Assembly (NCBI RefSeq): GCF_001562015.1
Contig: NZ_LASA01000059.1
Location: 127,879-187,567 of the forward strand
Origin: Endozoicomonas arenosclerae
GTDB lineage: Bacteria; Pseudomonadota; Gammaproteobacteria; Pseudomonadales; Endozoicomonadaceae
DNA: 59,689 bases
Direction of reading: 5' to 3'
Part shown: piece by piece, positions 18,479 to 29,226 of the stretch
How positions within the stretch are numbered: position 1 is the stretch's first letter
Layout of the letters: every line of letters begins with the position of its first letter
Position numbers and translations under genes: made by a program
Notes under the pieces: model-generated
Seen by the model: only the letters and a program-made list of their open reading frames with translations
What the model was told of the DNA's origin: nothing
Database searches by the model: none

Positions 18479-18728
18479 CAGGTGTCAGGCTCCGGGTCAC
18501 TATCAGGCCGGGGTCTGTCGTTTTCAGAGTCCGGCAAAAAACGGCTATAAAGGAAAATGGCGCTTGATTCGAGGATGCAGCAGCATTTTCGTAGCAAATG
18601 AGTACAGTCTATCATGATTTTTTTTGATCATCAGGAACCGCCAGAGAATGTTTTCAATTGCTAGACACTCTACTGTCGGCCTTCGGGAATCAGAGTTAAA
18701 CGATAGAACTTGATTGAAAAATACTTAA

Positions 18729-18769
18729 ATAAAAATGTCGTTGCAGTGCATTAACCCTGCAACGGCATT
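18729..18769 (-). terminator. terminator after kdsC
   Basis: Read on the minus strand: a stem of about 13 bp (CAATGCCGTTGCAG pairing with CTGCAACGACATT, one G-U) followed by TTTTATTTAA. It begins 19 bp after the kdsC stop. The remainder of the 18479-18787 spacer shows no gene. Confidence 0.78.
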
Positions 18770-18787
18770 GAATACTTCACTGTAAGT

Positions 18788-19324
18788 TTACTTCAGGTAA
18801 CTGCTCAGCATGTCATCCAGTCTGCCTTTGGCTGAGAGAATGAAGTCACAGAACTCTCTGGCAGCGCCTTCTCCACCACGGTTCATAGTGCTGGCAGGTG
18901 AATGCTCACGAACATAGTAGTGCCCGTTGGGAACTGTGCAACCAAAGCCTACTTGTCTGATGGCCGGGAGGTCAGGAAGGTCGTCACCAATGTAAGCAAC
19001 TTCTTCAAGACTCAAGCCTTGTCCTTCTTCCTGTAACAGTTCATTCAAGGCTACAAATTTGTCTTCGCGACCCTGATAAAGAAAATCGACCCCCAGATCT
19101 GAAGCTCGTTTTTCTACAAAGACTGAACGACGGCCGGTAATAATGGCTGTTTTTACACCGGCCTGTTTGAGCATTTTCAGCCCATGGCCATCCAGGGTGT
19201 TAAAGATCTTCATGGCTTCGCCATTTTCACCAAACAGCAGTTTGCCATCAGTGAGGACACCATCTACATCAAATACGGCCAGTTTTACTTTGGCGGCAGC
19301 GGATTGCAGGGAGGAACTGATCAT
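18788..19324 (-). CDS. kdsC: 3-deoxy-D-manno-octulosonate 8-phosphate phosphatase KdsC
   Basis: Dephosphorylates Kdo-8-P to Kdo for LPS inner core synthesis. A 178-residue C0-type HAD phosphatase: nucleophile motif FDVDGVLTDG with Asp19/Asp21, motif II ITGRRS, and motif III/IV VAYIGDDLPDLP. KdsC has no cap domain and acts as a tetramer. It overlaps kdsD by 4 bp. Confidence 0.96.
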   Translation of the reverse strand: MISSSLQSAAAKVKLAVFDVDGVLTDGKLLFGENGEAMKIFNTLDGHGLKMLKQAGVKTAIITGRRSVFVEKRASDLGVDFLYQGREDKFVALNELLQEEGQGLSLEEVAYIGDDLPDLPAIRQVGFGCTVPNGHYYVREHSPASTMNRGGEGAAREFCDFILSAKGRLDDMLSSYLK

Positions 19325-20295
19325 ACAACACCAGCCTTCAGTAAGTCGTGCATGTTAATGGCGCCTATCAGCTCGTTCTCGTCATCAACACAGATCAGGG
19401 CGTTAATCTTTCGATCATCCATGATTTTCAGGGCTTCTGCAGCCAGAATTTCCGGGTGGATCGTTTTACAGTGGCCTGTCATGACGTCATCAATGCGGGT
19501 CGATTTGGGATCGACGCCTTTGTCCAGGGCACGTCGAAGATCGCCGTCAGTGAAAATGCCAATGACGTGACGTTTGTCGTCAACAATGGCGGTCATGCCG
19601 AGACCTTTACGGGTGACTTCCAGTAGAGCGTCACCCATTGGAGTGCCTAATGATACTTCAGGAACACGGGAGCCACTGTGCATGATGTCTTTCACTTTCA
19701 ATAGCAGGCGTTTGCCCAGAGAACCACCAGGGTGAGAAAAAGCAAAATCTTCAGCGGTAAAACCACGGGCTTCCAACAGGGCAATGGCCAGGGCATCCCC
19801 CATGACCAGAGCGGTAGTGGTGCTGGAGGTAGGTGCCAGATCCAGAGGGCAGGCTTCTTTTTCAACACTGGTGTTCAGGTGGGCTTCCGCATCTTTGGCC
19901 AGTGTGGAGTCGGGATTGCCGGTCATACTGATCAGGGGGGTACCCAGCCTTTTTAGCAGAGGCAGAAGAGTAATGACTTCGCTGGTTTCGCCAGAGTTGG
20001 AGAGGGCTAATACAACATCGTCACGGGTGACCATTCCCATGTCGCCGTGGCTGGCTTCTCCCGGGTGTACAAAGTAGGCTGGGGTTCCGGTGCTTGCCAG
20101 TGTTGCCGCCAGCTTGCGGGCAATATGTCCGGACTTGCCCATGCCAACGACAATAACGCGGCCGCGGCACTCCAGCATGACCCGGCATGCTTTGGCAAAG
20201 CTGCTGTCGATCCTGTCGATCAGGCTCTGAACAGCTTCCAGTTCCATGGTGATGGTGCGGCGACCAATTGAGATAAACGGCTCGTCAGTAGTCAT
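19321..20295 (-). CDS. kdsD: arabinose-5-phosphate isomerase KdsD
   Basis: Converts ribulose-5-P to arabinose-5-P, the first step of Kdo synthesis. 324 residues: SIS domain (GMGKSGHIARKLAATLASTG, HPGEASHGDMGMV, ALSNSGET) followed by a CBS pair (VKDIMHSG; IDDVMTG). It overlaps kdsC, forming a kdsD-kdsC unit. Confidence 0.97.
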   Translation of the reverse strand: MTTDEPFISIGRRTITMELEAVQSLIDRIDSSFAKACRVMLECRGRVIVVGMGKSGHIARKLAATLASTGTPAYFVHPGEASHGDMGMVTRDDVVLALSNSGETSEVITLLPLLKRLGTPLISMTGNPDSTLAKDAEAHLNTSVEKEACPLDLAPTSSTTTALVMGDALAIALLEARGFTAEDFAFSHPGGSLGKRLLLKVKDIMHSGSRVPEVSLGTPMGDALLEVTRKGLGMTAIVDDKRHVIGIFTDGDLRRALDKGVDPKSTRIDDVMTGHCKTIHPEILAAEALKIMDDRKINALICVDDENELIGAINMHDLLKAGVV

Positions 20296-20430
20296 ATTGC
20301 ATACAGATTGGTTGTGACTGGCCTATTCTATAGTGCCTTTTGTCACAGTAACAGCACAGGATAGCAGGATTAGAGCCTGCTTTGCGCAAACAGTTCCTTT
20401 CTGCTCGTATTGAGGGCGAAGGGAGCTGGT

Positions 20431-21687
20431 TTACGGGATTCGTGATGGAATGGCATCCATCGGTAACGCTGCGAAATAGAGCAGCGTTGCGAGCAGTCCT
20501 GGCCAAAGCTGTGCAACTGTTTGCCCTTGTCCTGTAACCCAGTGGTCGAACTGCTGCTCCATAGTAGTATCAATGCCTTTCCGCACTGTTGGATAATAAA
20601 AGCAGGGAGGGGCATCCGGGTCATCATCTGGATATGAACCGGATGAACAAACCTGGGGCGAGCTCATCAGGCCTCTGCAAGCAGGGCTCTCAATAATATA
20701 AGTACTCAAAACGGCTGGTATGCACATACCTTCTGTGCAGTGAGTCAGCTTGATACGGCTCTGTAGTAGATAATGCTTTAGCTTACTGGCTACAAGCAGT
20801 TTGATGCTGGAGGCATCGGAAAGAGGCCAGCTGATATGTTTGACAGTACATACACCTGCTTTCATATAGGGCAAAACATCCTTTTCTACGCCGTTTCCCC
20901 AGGCTCTGATCACTTTGACCTTGCCCTTAAGGTAACTTAATACCTTGAATTTGAAATCCTCGCCGTTGTCGGCACAGCATCGAGCCCTGGGCATAAGGAT
21001 GGGGCCTGGGGGAAGCCCATGCTCCTTGAACCAGGTACGAATCATATGACCATCTTCCTGTTCCTTGCTGGTCAGGAATACCACCAGTAATCCTGATGCA
21101 ATGTCTTCCTTGATGGCTCTTAAGACAGGGGAAAATGGGTCTCTTGCATCTTTGGCCTTCTTTTTTTCAAGTTTGTATTTGGCCTGAACAGTGCCCCCTA
21201 TATCGTAAAAGACAGCTTCTTTAGCTTCTCCAAAGGGCAAAACCGTGACCAGTTGCCGGCTTTCATGAATACCTGTTTGTCCTTCTAACCGAGTTCTGAA
21301 AACGATTCTTTGAATATCGTTGCTGGGAGGTAAGTGGGGGAGCTTCACGCGAATATGGCCAGTGTTGCCCGACTTAACACCTTCTTTATCAAAGTCGGCA
21401 TCATGCCATGTGGTTCCATCGGTGGACCATTCTATATGGCCATCTACAGGCTGAAGCTCTGGTCCATTAAGAATCAGCAACACCGTTAACGGCTCAGTTA
21501 CCAGATCTACCTGGCTGACGAGCAGGTCGGAACCCGCAGAATAAAACCCAAGGCTTTTGTCTGAGACAGCGCCTGGAGACAAGGTCATAAGTTGATTCAG
21601 CTGTTCAAGATCATCCTGAGACCAAACCTTATGAATCAGGGTGAAGCAGGCCAGCACAATCCATAATGCATTTTTTATTAAATTCAT
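20431..21687 (-). CDS. secreted lipin/LNS2-like HAD protein
   Basis: 418 residues with a signal peptide (MNLIKNALWIVLACFTLIHKVWS). An Ig-like or beta-sandwich region (about 60-150) precedes a domain matching the LNS2 fold of lipin phosphatidate phosphatases: hydrophobic strand plus DIGGT (162-166), LTSKEQ (205-210), HGLPPGPILM (223-232), FKFKVLSYL (245-253), WGNGVEKDVLPYMKAGV (263-279). Lipins have DxDGT; the second Asp is Gly here, so activity is doubtful or altered. The C-terminus is hydrophobic and ends LPMDAIPSRIP. The gene splits the usual yrbG-kdsD neighbourhood. The LNS2 assignment comes from motif order, not from a search. Confidence 0.78.
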   Translation of the reverse strand: MNLIKNALWIVLACFTLIHKVWSQDDLEQLNQLMTLSPGAVSDKSLGFYSAGSDLLVSQVDLVTEPLTVLLILNGPELQPVDGHIEWSTDGTTWHDADFDKEGVKSGNTGHIRVKLPHLPPSNDIQRIVFRTRLEGQTGIHESRQLVTVLPFGEAKEAVFYDIGGTVQAKYKLEKKKAKDARDPFSPVLRAIKEDIASGLLVVFLTSKEQEDGHMIRTWFKEHGLPPGPILMPRARCCADNGEDFKFKVLSYLKGKVKVIRAWGNGVEKDVLPYMKAGVCTVKHISWPLSDASSIKLLVASKLKHYLLQSRIKLTHCTEGMCIPAVLSTYIIESPACRGLMSSPQVCSSGSYPDDDPDAPPCFYYPTVRKGIDTTMEQQFDHWVTGQGQTVAQLWPGLLATLLYFAALPMDAIPSRIP

Positions 21688-21854
21688 CTGTCCGTTACGT
21701 GCTCTGAGAATCAGATTCTTGAAAATCAGGTAAGCATAGACAGATATAAACAGACTCGTTGAAAAAACGGTCAGTTATGGCAGTTGGATTGGAAAGGGGA
21801 GAGGAGTCGATGACAGGGCTGATTGGAATCAGCCCCGAAAGCCCATGAAAGGTG

Positions 21855-22805
21855 TCAGTGCTGAATGAAGAGCCAGGCTCCATATGAACAGTAGATAGAC
21901 AGCAGAACAATGCCGGTCACTCGGCCAATATGTCTGGGTTGTTTACCAAACAGGCAGAGCAGGGCCAGCAAGACGGTCATCCCCAGCATGACCGGATAAT
22001 CTCTTAAAATGACGGCCTGTTCCAGCCCGCCGGGAGCCACCAGGCCAGGCATGGAAAGGACGGCCAGGAGGTTGAAAATATTGGAGCCAATCACATTGCC
22101 CAGGGCAATATCATGATGGCCTTTCAAGGCACTGGTCACCGATGCGGCCAGTTCTGGCAGGCTGGTGCCAATGGCAACAATGGTCAGTCCAATAATCAGG
22201 TCGCTGATGCCCATCATCTGGGCGATCTCTGTGGCTCCCCAGACCAGCAGCTGTGAACTGCCCAGCAATAGGAGAAGTCCTGAACCCAGCATGAACCAGG
22301 CTTTGCCTGGAGACAGTTCAGGGATTTCCTCGTCTTCAACCAGAGGCTCTTCTGGATGCTGCTTCTGCCAACGGATCATCAGGTAGAGGGTGATAAACAA
22401 ACCTGACAGCAGAATCAAACCATCAATTCGGCCTAGGTAGCCATTGGCGACACAGATGCCGGCAATAATGGTAATGACCAGTAAAAGAGGGATTTCTCTT
22501 TTGGCTAATGCTGCTTTGACCGGGAGAGGTGCGATCAGAGCAGTAATACCCAGCACCAGGCCCATATTGGCAATGTTGGAACCCATTGCGTTGCCCACTG
22601 CCAGACCGGGAAAGCCCTGCAAGGCTGCCATCAGTGAAACCAGAATTTCAGGGGCGGAGGTGCCAATAGAGACCACGGTCAGGCCGATCAGCATTCTCGA
22701 CACATTCATGTTACTGGCCGTTGCCGCGGCACCTGCTACGAAACGGTCGGCACTCCAGGTCAGAATGACGAAGCCAACTAGAATGGCTGCAAGGGCAGTG
22801 AGCAT
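21855..22805 (-). CDS. yrbG: calcium/sodium antiporter, YrbG family
   Basis: K+-independent Na+/Ca2+ exchanger-like inner-membrane protein of 316 residues with about ten helices. The two inverted alpha-repeats are visible: GTSAPEILVSLMAALQG with GNAMGSNIANMG in the first half, and GTSLPELAASVTSALKG with GNVIGSNIFNLL in the second. It is divergent from mlaF, close to the kds/mla genes as in many gammaproteobacteria. Confidence 0.95.
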   Translation of the reverse strand: MLTALAAILVGFVILTWSADRFVAGAAATASNMNVSRMLIGLTVVSIGTSAPEILVSLMAALQGFPGLAVGNAMGSNIANMGLVLGITALIAPLPVKAALAKREIPLLLVITIIAGICVANGYLGRIDGLILLSGLFITLYLMIRWQKQHPEEPLVEDEEIPELSPGKAWFMLGSGLLLLLGSSQLLVWGATEIAQMMGISDLIIGLTIVAIGTSLPELAASVTSALKGHHDIALGNVIGSNIFNLLAVLSMPGLVAPGGLEQAVILRDYPVMLGMTVLLALLCLFGKQPRHIGRVTGIVLLSIYCSYGAWLFIQH

Positions 22806-23213
22806 AGGATAATTTCTCTTTTCTTATTCAGGGTGGCAAAAGTAATGGGGTGCTTTTTTTTCACATAAAGAGCAGCAAGATTGTTTGTCTTTAGTGTCAG
22901 TTGTTATGAAAAAACCGTTGTTAGAAAAGAAACAGTCATTTCCCGGGCGCATTAGTTTATTCGGCATTGGGAACTCATTCCAGCAATAACCCATAAATAG
23001 GATTAAGTTTTTGAAGGCTGAAGAAAGCGTAAATGACCGGTAAAAAACCATCAGATCACCCGTTTGGATATCGTGAGTCCGTTCAGGATGTGTTCAGATG
23101 GTTCAAAAGACAACAGAAAGTCGCCATAATTAGTGACAGGTCAGTAGTTAACTGTCAGGGAAAAACGGTTGCTATTGAGTGCAGTCCAAACAGATGCAAG
23201 GAATCGCCTTCCA
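22806..23213. other. divergent yrbG-mlaF intergenic region
   Basis: Must hold the promoters for yrbG (leftward) and for the mla operon (rightward). I see no clear operator, repeat or gene in these 408 bp; open frames in it have no family features. Confidence 0.4.
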
Positions 23214-24029
23214 ATGACTGAGGCAAGTGATAACTTTATAGAGATCCGTGGTTTGACGTTTCATCGCGGCGATCGAACTATTTTTAATAATGTTGATATC
23301 ACCATTCCCAGAGGAAAGGTGGTGGGTATCATGGGACCTTCCGGTACCGGTAAAACAACTTTATTACGTTTGATTGGGCGTCAGCTTCGTCCTGATTCCG
23401 GACAGATTTTTGTGGATGGGCAAAACCTGGATTTGCTCAGCAGGGAAGAATTGTTTCGTACCCGTCGTAAAATGGGCATGCTTTTTCAGAGTGGCGCACT
23501 GTTTACGGATCTGTCGGTATTTGAAAATGTAGCCTTTCCGTTGCGTATCCATACCAAACTGGCTGAACCGATGATTCGGGATATTGTCTTCATGAAGCTG
23601 GAAGCCGTTGGCCTCAGGGGAGCCTGGTCGCTGATGCCGGCTGAGCTTTCCGGTGGTATGAATCGAAGAGTGGCTCTGGCCAGGGCCATTGCCCTTGATC
23701 CAGCCATGGTTATGTATGATGAGCCCTTCGTTGGTCAGGACCCTATTGCTATGGGGGTGCTGGTGAAACTGATAAGAATGCTGAATGATGCGCTGAAAAT
23801 TACCAGCGTTGTGGTCTCTCATGATCTCAATGAAACGGCATCAATTTCTGACTATCTCTATCTGATAGCTGACGGTGAAGTCATTGGTCAGGGAGAGCCC
23901 GATAGCCTGATGAACTCCGATGACTCCAGAGTGAAACAGTTTATGAATGGACTCTCTGATGGTCCGGTGCCTTTCCACTATCCGGCACCTGACTATAAAA
24001 AAGCATTGCTCGGCGGGGAGGTTGGATGA
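23214..24029 (+). CDS. mlaF: phospholipid ABC transporter ATPase MlaF
   Basis: ATPase of the MlaFEDB complex that moves phospholipids between inner and outer membranes. 271 residues from the ATG at 23214, matching the usual MlaF size; an earlier ATG (23169) would add 15 residues. Walker [10 protein letters not shown], signature LSGGMNRR (family-typical), Walker [14 protein letters not shown], and H-loop SHDLNE are present. First gene of mlaFEDCB; overlaps mlaE by 4 bp. Confidence 0.96.
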   Translation: MTEASDNFIEIRGLTFHRGDRTIFNNVDITIPRGKVVGIMGPSGTGKTTLLRLIGRQLRPDSGQIFVDGQNLDLLSREELFRTRRKMGMLFQSGALFTDLSVFENVAFPLRIHTKLAEPMIRDIVFMKLEAVGLRGAWSLMPAELSGGMNRRVALARAIALDPAMVMYDEPFVGQDPIAMGVLVKLIRMLNDALKITSVVVSHDLNETASISDYLYLIADGEVIGQGEPDSLMNSDDSRVKQFMNGLSDGPVPFHYPAPDYKKALLGGEVG

Positions 24030-24820
24030 GCATTGGAATTCTAGACAGGGTTGCACAGCTCGGCCGTTTTGGGCTGGATCAGATCCAGTCTATCGGTCGG
24101 GCGGGTGTCTTCCTGATTTTGGCGATCTTCTCCAGAGCAGGGTTTAGCAATCGCTTCTCACTACTGACACAACAGTTATACAGCGTTGGTGTCATGTCGC
24201 TCATTATTGTGACAGTGTCGGGTTTATTCATCGGCATGGTGTTGGCGCTGCAGGGATATAACATCCTGATTCGTTATGGCTCTGAAGATGCTGTGGGTCA
24301 AATGGTTGCCCTGAGTCTTCTCAGAGAACTGGGCCCTGTTGTGACCGCACTTCTGTTTGCTGGACGAGCAGGCTCAGCCCTGACTGCAGAAATTGGTTTG
24401 ATGAAAACTACTGAGCAGCTATCCAGTATGGAGATGATTGGTGTTGATCCTCTCAAGCGAGTGATTGCGCCAAGATTCTGGGCAGGGGTTATTTCCATGC
24501 CTCTACTGGCGGCTATTTTCAGTCTGGTGGGTATTTTGGGCGCTGTTATGGTGGGCGTTGACTGGTTGGGCATTTATGAAGGCTCTTTCTGGTCCAGTAT
24601 GCAGGCTTCCGTCAGTCTGGTGGCGGATATAGGTAATGGACTGATTAAGAGTCTTGTCTTTGGTTTTGTCGTGACCTGGATTGCAGTCTTCCAGGGGTAT
24701 GATGCCATTCCCACTTCTGAGGGTGTCAGCCGAGCAACAACAAGGACTGTTGTTTATTCTTCCCTGGCCATATTGGGGCTGGATTTCATTTTGACCGCTG
24801 TCATGTTTGGAGAACTCTAA
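24026..24820 (+). CDS. mlaE: phospholipid ABC transporter permease MlaE
   Basis: Permease of the Mla complex, 264 residues with about five hydrophobic segments. Family blocks: [33 protein letters not shown], and [21 protein letters not shown]. Translationally coupled to mlaF (4-bp overlap) and followed after 1 bp by mlaD. Confidence 0.96.
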   Translation: MSIGILDRVAQLGRFGLDQIQSIGRAGVFLILAIFSRAGFSNRFSLLTQQLYSVGVMSLIIVTVSGLFIGMVLALQGYNILIRYGSEDAVGQMVALSLLRELGPVVTALLFAGRAGSALTAEIGLMKTTEQLSSMEMIGVDPLKRVIAPRFWAGVISMPLLAAIFSLVGILGAVMVGVDWLGIYEGSFWSSMQASVSLVADIGNGLIKSLVFGFVVTWIAVFQGYDAIPTSEGVSRATTRTVVYSSLAILGLDFILTAVMFGEL

Positions 24821-24821
24821 G

Positions 24822-25283
24822 ATGCGGATGAGAACAGTAGAGATAAGCGTCGGCGGATTTATGTTGGCAGGAATGCTGGCGCTGGTGGTGTTGGCATTAA
24901 AAGTCAGTGGACTGTCTCTGGAAAGTGGCAAACAGACTTACAGTGTGACCGGCATGTTTGACAATACCGGAACCCTGAAGCCTAGAGCCAAGGTGGCCCT
25001 GGCGGGTGTTATCATTGGTCGGGTGACAAAGGTTGAACTGGATAAGCAGACCTATATGGCCAAGGTTGAAATGGAAATCGACTCCAATGTCGATAACATT
25101 CCCATAGACAGCACCGCCTCGATCGTGACAGCAGGTTTGTTGGGTGAAAAGTATATTGGTATCAGTATTGGCGGCGATATCGATTACATTAAGGACGGTG
25201 GTCGCTTCGAAGATACCCAGTCAGCCGTTATACTGGAAGAGTTGATTGGGAAATTCCTTCTGGGGTCCGTCAGCGACGAATAA
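24822..25283 (+). CDS. mlaD: phospholipid-binding MCE protein MlaD
   Basis: Membrane-anchored MCE-domain protein forming the hexameric ring of MlaFEDB. 153 residues from the ATG at 24822: an N-terminal transmembrane helix (VGGFMLAGMLALVVLALKV), then the MCE domain (YSVTGMFDNTGTLKPRAKV, GVIIGRV, STASIVTAGLLGEKYIGIS). Starts 1 bp after the mlaE stop. The C-terminal tail is shorter than in E. coli (183 residues). Confidence 0.95.
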   Translation: MRMRTVEISVGGFMLAGMLALVVLALKVSGLSLESGKQTYSVTGMFDNTGTLKPRAKVALAGVIIGRVTKVELDKQTYMAKVEMEIDSNVDNIPIDSTASIVTAGLLGEKYIGISIGGDIDYIKDGGRFEDTQSAVILEELIGKFLLGSVSDE

Positions 25284-25401
25284 AGAAGAGTGAAGTTTAA
25301 ACTCGACAGGCTACACCGGAGTTGTGTAGTGGCTTCATAGAGCGCAGTGCAAAGCAGTACCAACCTGGAAATAAAGCCTGCATATAAAGATGGAATCAAG
25401 A

Positions 25402-26070
25402 ATGAAAATGGTAAAGTCTGTTCAACAATTCCTGATGGCTCTGGCGTGCCTGATGATGGCTGTGGTGGCGAATGCAGCTCCTGCTCCATTGCAACCGCCC
25501 GAAATCGAAGTAAAAAAGATCACTTCTGAATTGTTGGATACGTTCAATAAGAACAAGGAACAGTACAAGAAAGATCCGGATGGTTTTTTCAAAGAAGTGG
25601 ATCGTCTGTTGTCACCTGTGGTGGCATTTGATCAGGTAGCCCGCTATGTCATGGGTAAATACGCACACCGCAGTCCGGATCAGGTGGTTAAGTTCGAATC
25701 CGCTTTTAAAGACAGTCTGATTCGTTTTTATGGTAAGGCCCTGTTATCTCTGGACGATACCAGCCTGGCCATTGACAGTGTCGATAAAACTTCGCCGGAA
25801 GTCCTGAAGAACTATCAGGAAGGCAAGAGCAGTCGTATACCGGTTAAGATGAAAGTGCGTACCAGCAACAGTACTGTTGAGATTTTTTATTCAATGGTTC
25901 ACGTTGACGGCCGCTGGAAGCTGCGTAACGTAACCATCGAAGGCATTAACGTTGCCAAACAGTTCCAGAGCCAGTTTGCAGATGCTATCAACAAGCATAA
26001 GAAAGTGCCTTACGTAGTTGAGAACTGGGCATCCATCATGTCTGCTTCTGCTGACAAGGATAAGAAGTAA
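25402..26070 (+). CDS. mlaC: periplasmic phospholipid shuttle MlaC
   Basis: Carries phospholipid between the MlaA-porin complex and MlaFEDB. About 222 residues with signal peptide MKMVKSVQQFLMALACLMMA ending near ANAAP; an ATG at 25390 would add four residues. Family blocks: VDRLLSPVVAFDQVARYVMGKY and the C-terminal MVHVDGRWKLRNVTIEGI with NVAKQFQSQFADAI. Fourth gene of the mla operon, 118 bp after mlaD. Confidence 0.95.
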   Translation: MKMVKSVQQFLMALACLMMAVVANAAPAPLQPPEIEVKKITSELLDTFNKNKEQYKKDPDGFFKEVDRLLSPVVAFDQVARYVMGKYAHRSPDQVVKFESAFKDSLIRFYGKALLSLDDTSLAIDSVDKTSPEVLKNYQEGKSSRIPVKMKVRTSNSTVEIFYSMVHVDGRWKLRNVTIEGINVAKQFQSQFADAINKHKKVPYVVENWASIMSASADKDKK

Positions 26071-26097
26071 TTTCACTTCAATCAGGAATTAAGAATT

Positions 26098-26409
26098 ATG
26101 CAGCTTGAACGATTGGCTCCGGGGCAGTTTTCTCTGAATGGTATTGTCAATTTTGATAATGCTGTTGAAGTAGAGAGTGAAGGTCGCAAGCTGCTGGAAA
26201 AAGACATCGGCTCCGGCGGTGTTTTGAGAGTGAGTCTGGCCAACTTGCTTAAGGGCGACAGTTCTACCCTTTCTGTTTGCCTCTCCTGGATCCGGCTGGC
26301 TCAGGAAAAAGGCGGCCACCTTTGCCTTTCTGATATGCCAGAGGAACTTGCAGCCCTGGCGAGGGTCTGTGGAGTAGAGCCGATTTTGCAGGAAAGTACC
26401 TGTTCATAG
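26098..26409 (+). CDS. mlaB: STAS-domain protein MlaB
   Basis: Small cytoplasmic STAS protein that binds MlaF and is needed for activity of the transporter. 103 residues; N-terminal ...FSLNGIVNFDNAVEVESEG, then VLRVSLANLLKGDSSTLSVCLSWIRLAQ with the conserved D-S-T/S turn, and LSDMPEELAALARVCGVEPIL. Last gene of mlaFEDCB. Confidence 0.92.
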   Translation: MQLERLAPGQFSLNGIVNFDNAVEVESEGRKLLEKDIGSGGVLRVSLANLLKGDSSTLSVCLSWIRLAQEKGGHLCLSDMPEELAALARVCGVEPILQESTCS

Positions 26410-26711
26410 TTGCTTTTCTTTAAAACAGGCGGCTCCTGGACATCCGATAAATTCAGGCTGCAGATTGTCTATTTACTGCCAGTCCTCCCCGCTAGGACTG
26501 GTCAGTACAGCCAATGTCCGATATGATTCATCAATTTGCCCGCAAGCATACCCTTAGGGGTACCTTGTTGAATGGCTGTTGGCTCAGGTCTGATGGTTGC
26601 ATCGGATCACGAATTTTTCATGAAAATGCCGCTGTTTAGCGGTGTTTTTGTGCTAATGATTAAGGCATGAGACGGCTTTTCCGGCTCATGACTGTTTTGA
26701 GAGGTGAATGC
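26410..26711 (+). other. mlaB-ibaG spacer with two hairpins
   Basis: A 302-bp spacer without an open frame. It holds a hairpin CCAGTCCT/AGGACTGG at 26479-26501. At its end a stem GCCGCT/AGCGGT is followed by GTTTTTG (26628-26650), which looks like a Rho-independent terminator. The first 200 bp could encode a small RNA or be the 3' UTR of the mla operon; no known RNA family is recognised. Confidence 0.45.
26628..26650 (+). terminator. probable terminator before ibaG
   Basis: Short GC stem (CCGCT/AGCGG plus a G-U) with a GTTT loop followed by GTTTTTG. It separates the mla operon from ibaG-murA. Confidence 0.6.
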
Positions 26712-28239
<1,528 letters not shown>

Positions 28240-28252
28240 TTGACCTTCCTCC

Positions 28253-28283
28253 GGGAGGCTGTAATCAGCCTCCCATTGTTTCT
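28253..28283 (+). terminator. probable murA terminator
   Basis: An 8-bp stem GGGAGGCT/AGCCTCCC with a GTAATC loop is followed by a T-rich stretch (ATTGTTTCTG). It lies 13 bp after the murA stop, before hisG. Confidence 0.65.
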
Positions 28284-28424
28284 GTTTTAACTTCAGCTTT
28301 ACCCTTTCCGACTTTTTCTCTGATAAAAAGCGAAAAATTCCCTGTCAGCACGGCTTTGAACCCCTCACGTTATCTCTGGTTTGGTGTAAACTACGCAACT
28401 TAACGCGAAGGAAGCCTGTCCCAG

Positions 28425-29060
28425 ATGTCCAGCCAGATCACAATAGCGCTTTCCAAAGGGCGCATACTCAAAGACACACTGCCGCTTCTCAAGGCAGCCG
28501 GCATTGAATTAGCTGAAGATCCTGCCAAGAGCCGGAAGCTCATCATTTCTACCACACATCCAGACGTCAATTTGCTGATTGTCAGAGCCAGCGATGTGCC
28601 CACCTATGTTGAATATGGTGCTGCAGATGTGGGAGTCGCAGGTAAGGATGTGCTGCTGGAACATGGATCGACAGAGCTTTATGAACCTTTGGATCTCAAG
28701 ATTGCCCAATGTAAGTTGATGACAGCGGGTAAAACGGGTTTTGAAGAGCCTGCAACAGGGCGTATCAAGGTAGCGACCAAGTTTGTCAATGTGGCCAAGC
28801 GCTACTATGCCTCGCAAGGGCGTCAGGCCGATATTATCAAGCTCTACGGTTCTATGGAGCTGGCGCCCCTTGTGGGTCTCGCTGACATCATTGTTGATGT
28901 GGTGGATACCGGCAATACCCTCAGAGCCAATGGGCTGGAACCAAGGGAACTGATCACTCATGTATCTTCCAGACTGGTTGTGAACAAAGCTTCCATGAAG
29001 GTGAAGTTTGAAGCCATCAATGCACTGATTCAGCAGCTGAGTGCTGCAGTTGATGCCTAA
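28425..29060 (+). CDS. hisG: ATP phosphoribosyltransferase HisG, short form
   Basis: First step of histidine biosynthesis: ATP + PRPP to phosphoribosyl-ATP. 211 residues, the short form that lacks the regulatory domain and needs HisZ (not in this window). Motifs: [33 protein letters not shown], and the PRPP-binding [17 protein letters not shown]. Lies between murA and hisD as in Pseudomonas. Confidence 0.96.
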   Translation: MSSQITIALSKGRILKDTLPLLKAAGIELAEDPAKSRKLIISTTHPDVNLLIVRASDVPTYVEYGAADVGVAGKDVLLEHGSTELYEPLDLKIAQCKLMTAGKTGFEEPATGRIKVATKFVNVAKRYYASQGRQADIIKLYGSMELAPLVGLADIIVDVVDTGNTLRANGLEPRELITHVSSRLVVNKASMKVKFEAINALIQQLSAAVDA

Positions 29061-29090
29061 TGCAGCCAAGCGTTAATGCTCATAGATGCT

Positions 29091-29153
29091 CCGTTCATCC
29101 TGAGCTTGTCGAAGGATGCTGATAATGCACTTCGACAGGCTCAGTGCGAACGG
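29091..29153. repeat. REP-like palindromic repeat, full copy A
   Basis: Two inverted arms, CCGTTCATCCTGAGCTTGTC... and ...CTTCGACAGGCTCAGTGCG..., make a 63-bp imperfect palindrome in the hisG-hisD spacer. The same unit occurs at 46576-46638 (full) and 40932-40957 (one arm). This type of repeat is dispersed in many bacterial genomes. Confidence 0.88.
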
Positions 29154-29226
29154 TATGGGACTTAACGCTTAGCTCACGTAAGAGTCTGATATTCACAACT
29201 GATAAGAAGTGCAACGGAGTAATTCG

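Noticed and set aside
22824-23051. 75-codon minus-strand frame between yrbG and mlaF
   Set aside because: No ribosome site and no recognisable pattern; it occupies the region that must hold the divergent promoters.
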